Below are positions 62,152-64,000 of a DNA stretch of 64,000 bases, one piece after another (position 1 is the first letter of the stretch; each line of letters opens with the position of its first letter). The notes under the pieces are model-generated. The model was given only the letters and a program-made list of their open reading frames with translations, was not told where the DNA came from and ran no database searches. The position numbers and the translations under genes are program-made. The stretch is from assembly GCA_965216955.1 (NCBI GenBank), contig CBDCGV010000009.1, forward strand, positions 62,001 to 126,000, given 5' to 3'. This DNA is from CBDCGV01 sp965216955. GTDB lineage: Bacteria > Bacteroidota > Bacteroidia > Chitinophagales > JADIYW01.

Positions 62152-64000
62152 CTATTTTTGTATTGAGATTCTCTTAATATCAGAATGATTATCACCGTGG
62201 AATAAAATGGTATAGGTACCTTTTTCCCAGTTATCAGATCTAACGGAAATACTTGGATCATTGAACGATGTTGATTGCTTAAACATCACTCTTCCACTCA
62301 TATCAATTATTTCAACTGTATGCACATCCTTCTCGTACTGACTCAAGTCTAGTGTAAATGTATTGATTGCAGGATTAGGAAAAACATCTATATTTTCAGC
62401 CTCTGAGACAAGTTCCCTATTCAATTCTGAATTATTATCGGCATTACCATCATCAGGCCCATTTAAGAAGCTTCCTCTCCAATGATAATCGATAAATTTC
62501 CCATCCACATTAATTTTTCCATAGTACACCCACTGAAATTTCCCCCTATCAAAATACCATCTTTCCTCATATTCCGCAGCAGCAATTACTTCCTCAAAAT
62601 CATCAAAACTACCATGCATATCTACATTACCTACCACAATAGCCCAAGTTTGACCATCTGAATCTTCGCAAGCCTGAACATCAACAGGAAAAGTTTCACA
62701 AATTTCTGTTTCAGAAATAATCGAGTCATTACAAACAGGGCCTGCCCTAACAACTTCTGTCCTGCACTCCTCTATAGTTTTACTTATATTATTTCCACAA
62801 TGTTTCTTAACCGCAACATAGCTGTCTTCTTTTTTACCTAAAATCCAATTATCAAAAGTTCTAACCTCGTCAAAATTGTCATCTTCCCATAAAAGAGAAA
62901 CTCCAAATTCATCTGTACCACCAAATAAAGGCAGATCGAAATTAGGACGATACATTATTAATGCCACATTTTCATCCTGGTCTACATAAGGTAAATGTGT
63001 ATTTGACGTTCTGCTTGGTACCGATTCCCATCTTTGAATTGGTCCAGACCTAGGAAACACGCAAATATCTTCAATAGTAGCAGCTATAGGATATATTTGA
63101 TATCCCTTTCTTCCTTTCCACATATCTTGGGAAGAAGTCAATACCACTCCATCATCCTTAAAAATATCAATATCAACTTTACCTATATAAGAGCTTCTAG
63201 AAATAGAAGCCGATATTTTTCCAAAGAGATTTCCCAAGCTGGGAGGAAGAATTTGTGCAAACGCAAAAGATTGAAACTCATAATGCCCCCATAAATTTAA
63301 GCTTCTTAATAGAAGCCAAGTGTCTGATGCGGTAGTTGGATGAAAATAGGCACCTGAACTCCATTGAAAAATAACACGATCCCTAAACTCAATGCCCGCA
63401 TGTATTTGTTTAGCTTTTGATAAAGGGTGTCCATAGTTTAATGTGGTATTCACCTCAGGCGACCATGAGTTTGAAATCTCACTAAAATCAAAGTCTGATG
63501 TTGAAATTGCCATACCTGCATTTCCTAACCCCGAAGGAACTTCTCCAATACCGGTTAACAGATATATTATATCACGAAGATGGTTTTTACGAATATATTT
63601 TCCCATATCATTCCTACCGGCTGTTGGATAATAAGCTCCTTGGTTATTCACTATTAAAAGCAAATCTTTTAAAATACGAGTGACCACACGTTCTGCCAAC
63701 ATCTTAATTTCAGAATCCTCTACAAAGTCAACTAAGTTTAACAACGCTGTGATAGTGAAAGGATAGTAAATAGATGAAAAATATTCGTAAAACCCGTAAT
63801 CAATTTTTAAATTTAAATAGTGTACCAAATTTTGTCGAAGTGTTTCTCTGGCTTCCCATCCATATCTTTCATGCAATAGCCAATTTGCTGTCATCCACAT
63901 AATCATATGGTTCTCTGACCAATATTGCTGGTTATCTTCTCCATAATTAAGCCAGAAATCAAATGTATCAACTACAGCCAATATCTCATCTTCAAAATCG
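62152..64000 (-). CDS. Large secreted protein with T9SS type A sorting domain (5' part beyond window)
   Basis: The frame stays open to position 64000 with RFEDEILAVVDTFDFWLNYG, so the true start lies outside; the TTG at 63981 is not trusted. At least 615 residues are seen. The visible N-terminal ~240 residues (SENHMIMWMTANWLLHERYGWEARETLRQNL) are helix-rich and may be an alpha-toroid, but no named family is recognised. The middle carries several Cys pairs. The C-terminal ~85 residues form the type A CTD (IDVFPNPAINTFTLDLS, GRVMFKQS, ending RISIQK). It is a T9SS-exported protein, function unknown. Confidence 0.8.
   Translation of the reverse strand, partial: DFEDEILAVVDTFDFWLNYGEDNQQYWSENHMIMWMTANWLLHERYGWEARETLRQNLVHYLNLKIDYGFYEYFSSIYYPFTITALLNLVDFVEDSEIKMLAERVVTRILKDLLLIVNNQGAYYPTAGRNDMGKYIRKNHLRDIIYLLTGIGEVPSGLGNAGMAISTSDFDFSEISNSWSPEVNTTLNYGHPLSKAKQIHAGIEFRDRVIFQWSSGAYFHPTTASDTWLLLRSLNLWGHYEFQSFAFAQILPPSLGNLFGKISASISRSSYIGKVDIDIFKDDGVVLTSSQDMWKGRKGYQIYPIAATIEDICVFPRSGPIQRWESVPSRTSNTHLPYVDQDENVALIMYRPNFDLPLFGGTDEFGVSLLWEDDNFDEVRTFDNWILGKKEDSYVAVKKHCGNNISKTIEECRTEVVRAGPVCNDSIISETEICETFPVDVQACEDSDGQTWAIVVGNVDMHGSFDDFEEVIAAAEYEERWYFDRGKFQWVYYGKINVDGKFIDYHWRGSFLNGPDDGNADNNSELNRELVSEAENIDVFPNPAINTFTLDLSQYEKDVHTVEIIDMSGRVMFKQSTSFNDPSISVRSDNWEKGTYTILFHGDNHSDIKRISIQK

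Overview
The window is 64 kb of AT-rich chromosome from a member of the Bacteroidota, most likely a free-living, aerobic, probably marine or aquatic one. The evidence is: two PorP/SprF-type proteins; two type B (gliding-motility-associated) and two type A C-terminal sorting domains of the type IX secretion system (T9SS); promoter-like TAnnTTTG (-7) elements instead of E. coli-type boxes; few Shine-Dalgarno sequences; and many short secreted or lipoprotein genes. I cannot name the family or genus. There is no phage, insertion sequence, CRISPR array or rRNA operon. The content is mostly core chromosome with small accessory modules.

Layout. 1-4.9 kb: a two-component system (kinase cut by the left edge), a DUF547 protein divergent from an ArsM-like methyltransferase, a K+ channel and a GNAT acetyltransferase. 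4.9-9 kb: AI-2E-type permease, SulP anion transporter, HI0933-type flavoprotein. 9-13 kb: a T9SS type B cargo protein followed by a PorP-OmpA fusion. 13-19.5 kb: coiled-coil secreted protein, SDR epimerase, DM13 lipoprotein plus beta-barrel, CPA2 antiporter, and a membrane protein with an EAD11-like N-terminus. 19.6-29.3 kb: tRNA-Cys, folB, glutaryl-CoA dehydrogenase, dnaB, bifunctional-nuclease family protein, thioredoxin-like protein, etfAB, TPR protein, tilS, mdh. 29.3-38.2 kb: an MbnP/MbnH pair, FG-GAP T9SS cargo, peroxiredoxin-like protein, BamA/TamA-type protein, TrmH methyltransferase, conserved secreted protein. 38.3-45.4 kb: thiolase, then an OmpA/PD40 protein, PorP and type B cargo set. 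46-49 kb: ftsK and lolA. 49.1-55.4 kb: a seven-gene minus-strand operon (phosphoesterase, miaA, PanE-like, cca, tsaC-like, degenerate beta-lactamase-fold protein, dapD). 55.4-60.8 kb: MORN lipoprotein, 23-residue-repeat peptidoglycan-binding protein, thioredoxin, a frameshifted geranylgeranyl-reductase-like gene, DUF4920 lipoprotein, tRNA-Lys, SCP2 protein, a broken tRNA-Leu copy and an intact tRNA-Leu. 61-64 kb: an endonuclease I lipoprotein and a large T9SS type A protein cut by the right edge.

How the genes work together. etfAB, glutaryl-CoA dehydrogenase, thiolase and malate dehydrogenase fit aerobic acyl-CoA and central carbon oxidation. tilS, miaA, cca, tsaC and trmH make an unusually dense set of RNA-maturation genes; none of the three tRNA genes encodes its CCA end, so all need Cca. 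Two separate PorP/type-B-cargo modules suggest cargo-dedicated outer-membrane partners of the T9SS. The most unusual items are: the PorP-OmpA fusion lacking the usual peptidoglycan-binding Asp; a beta-lactamase-fold protein that has lost its catalytic motifs; the EAD11-like membrane protein; the MbnP/MbnH copper pair; the 23-residue repeat protein; the half tRNA-Leu with a hairpin insertion 100 bp from the real gene; and clusters of short motifs upstream of dnaB and ftsK.
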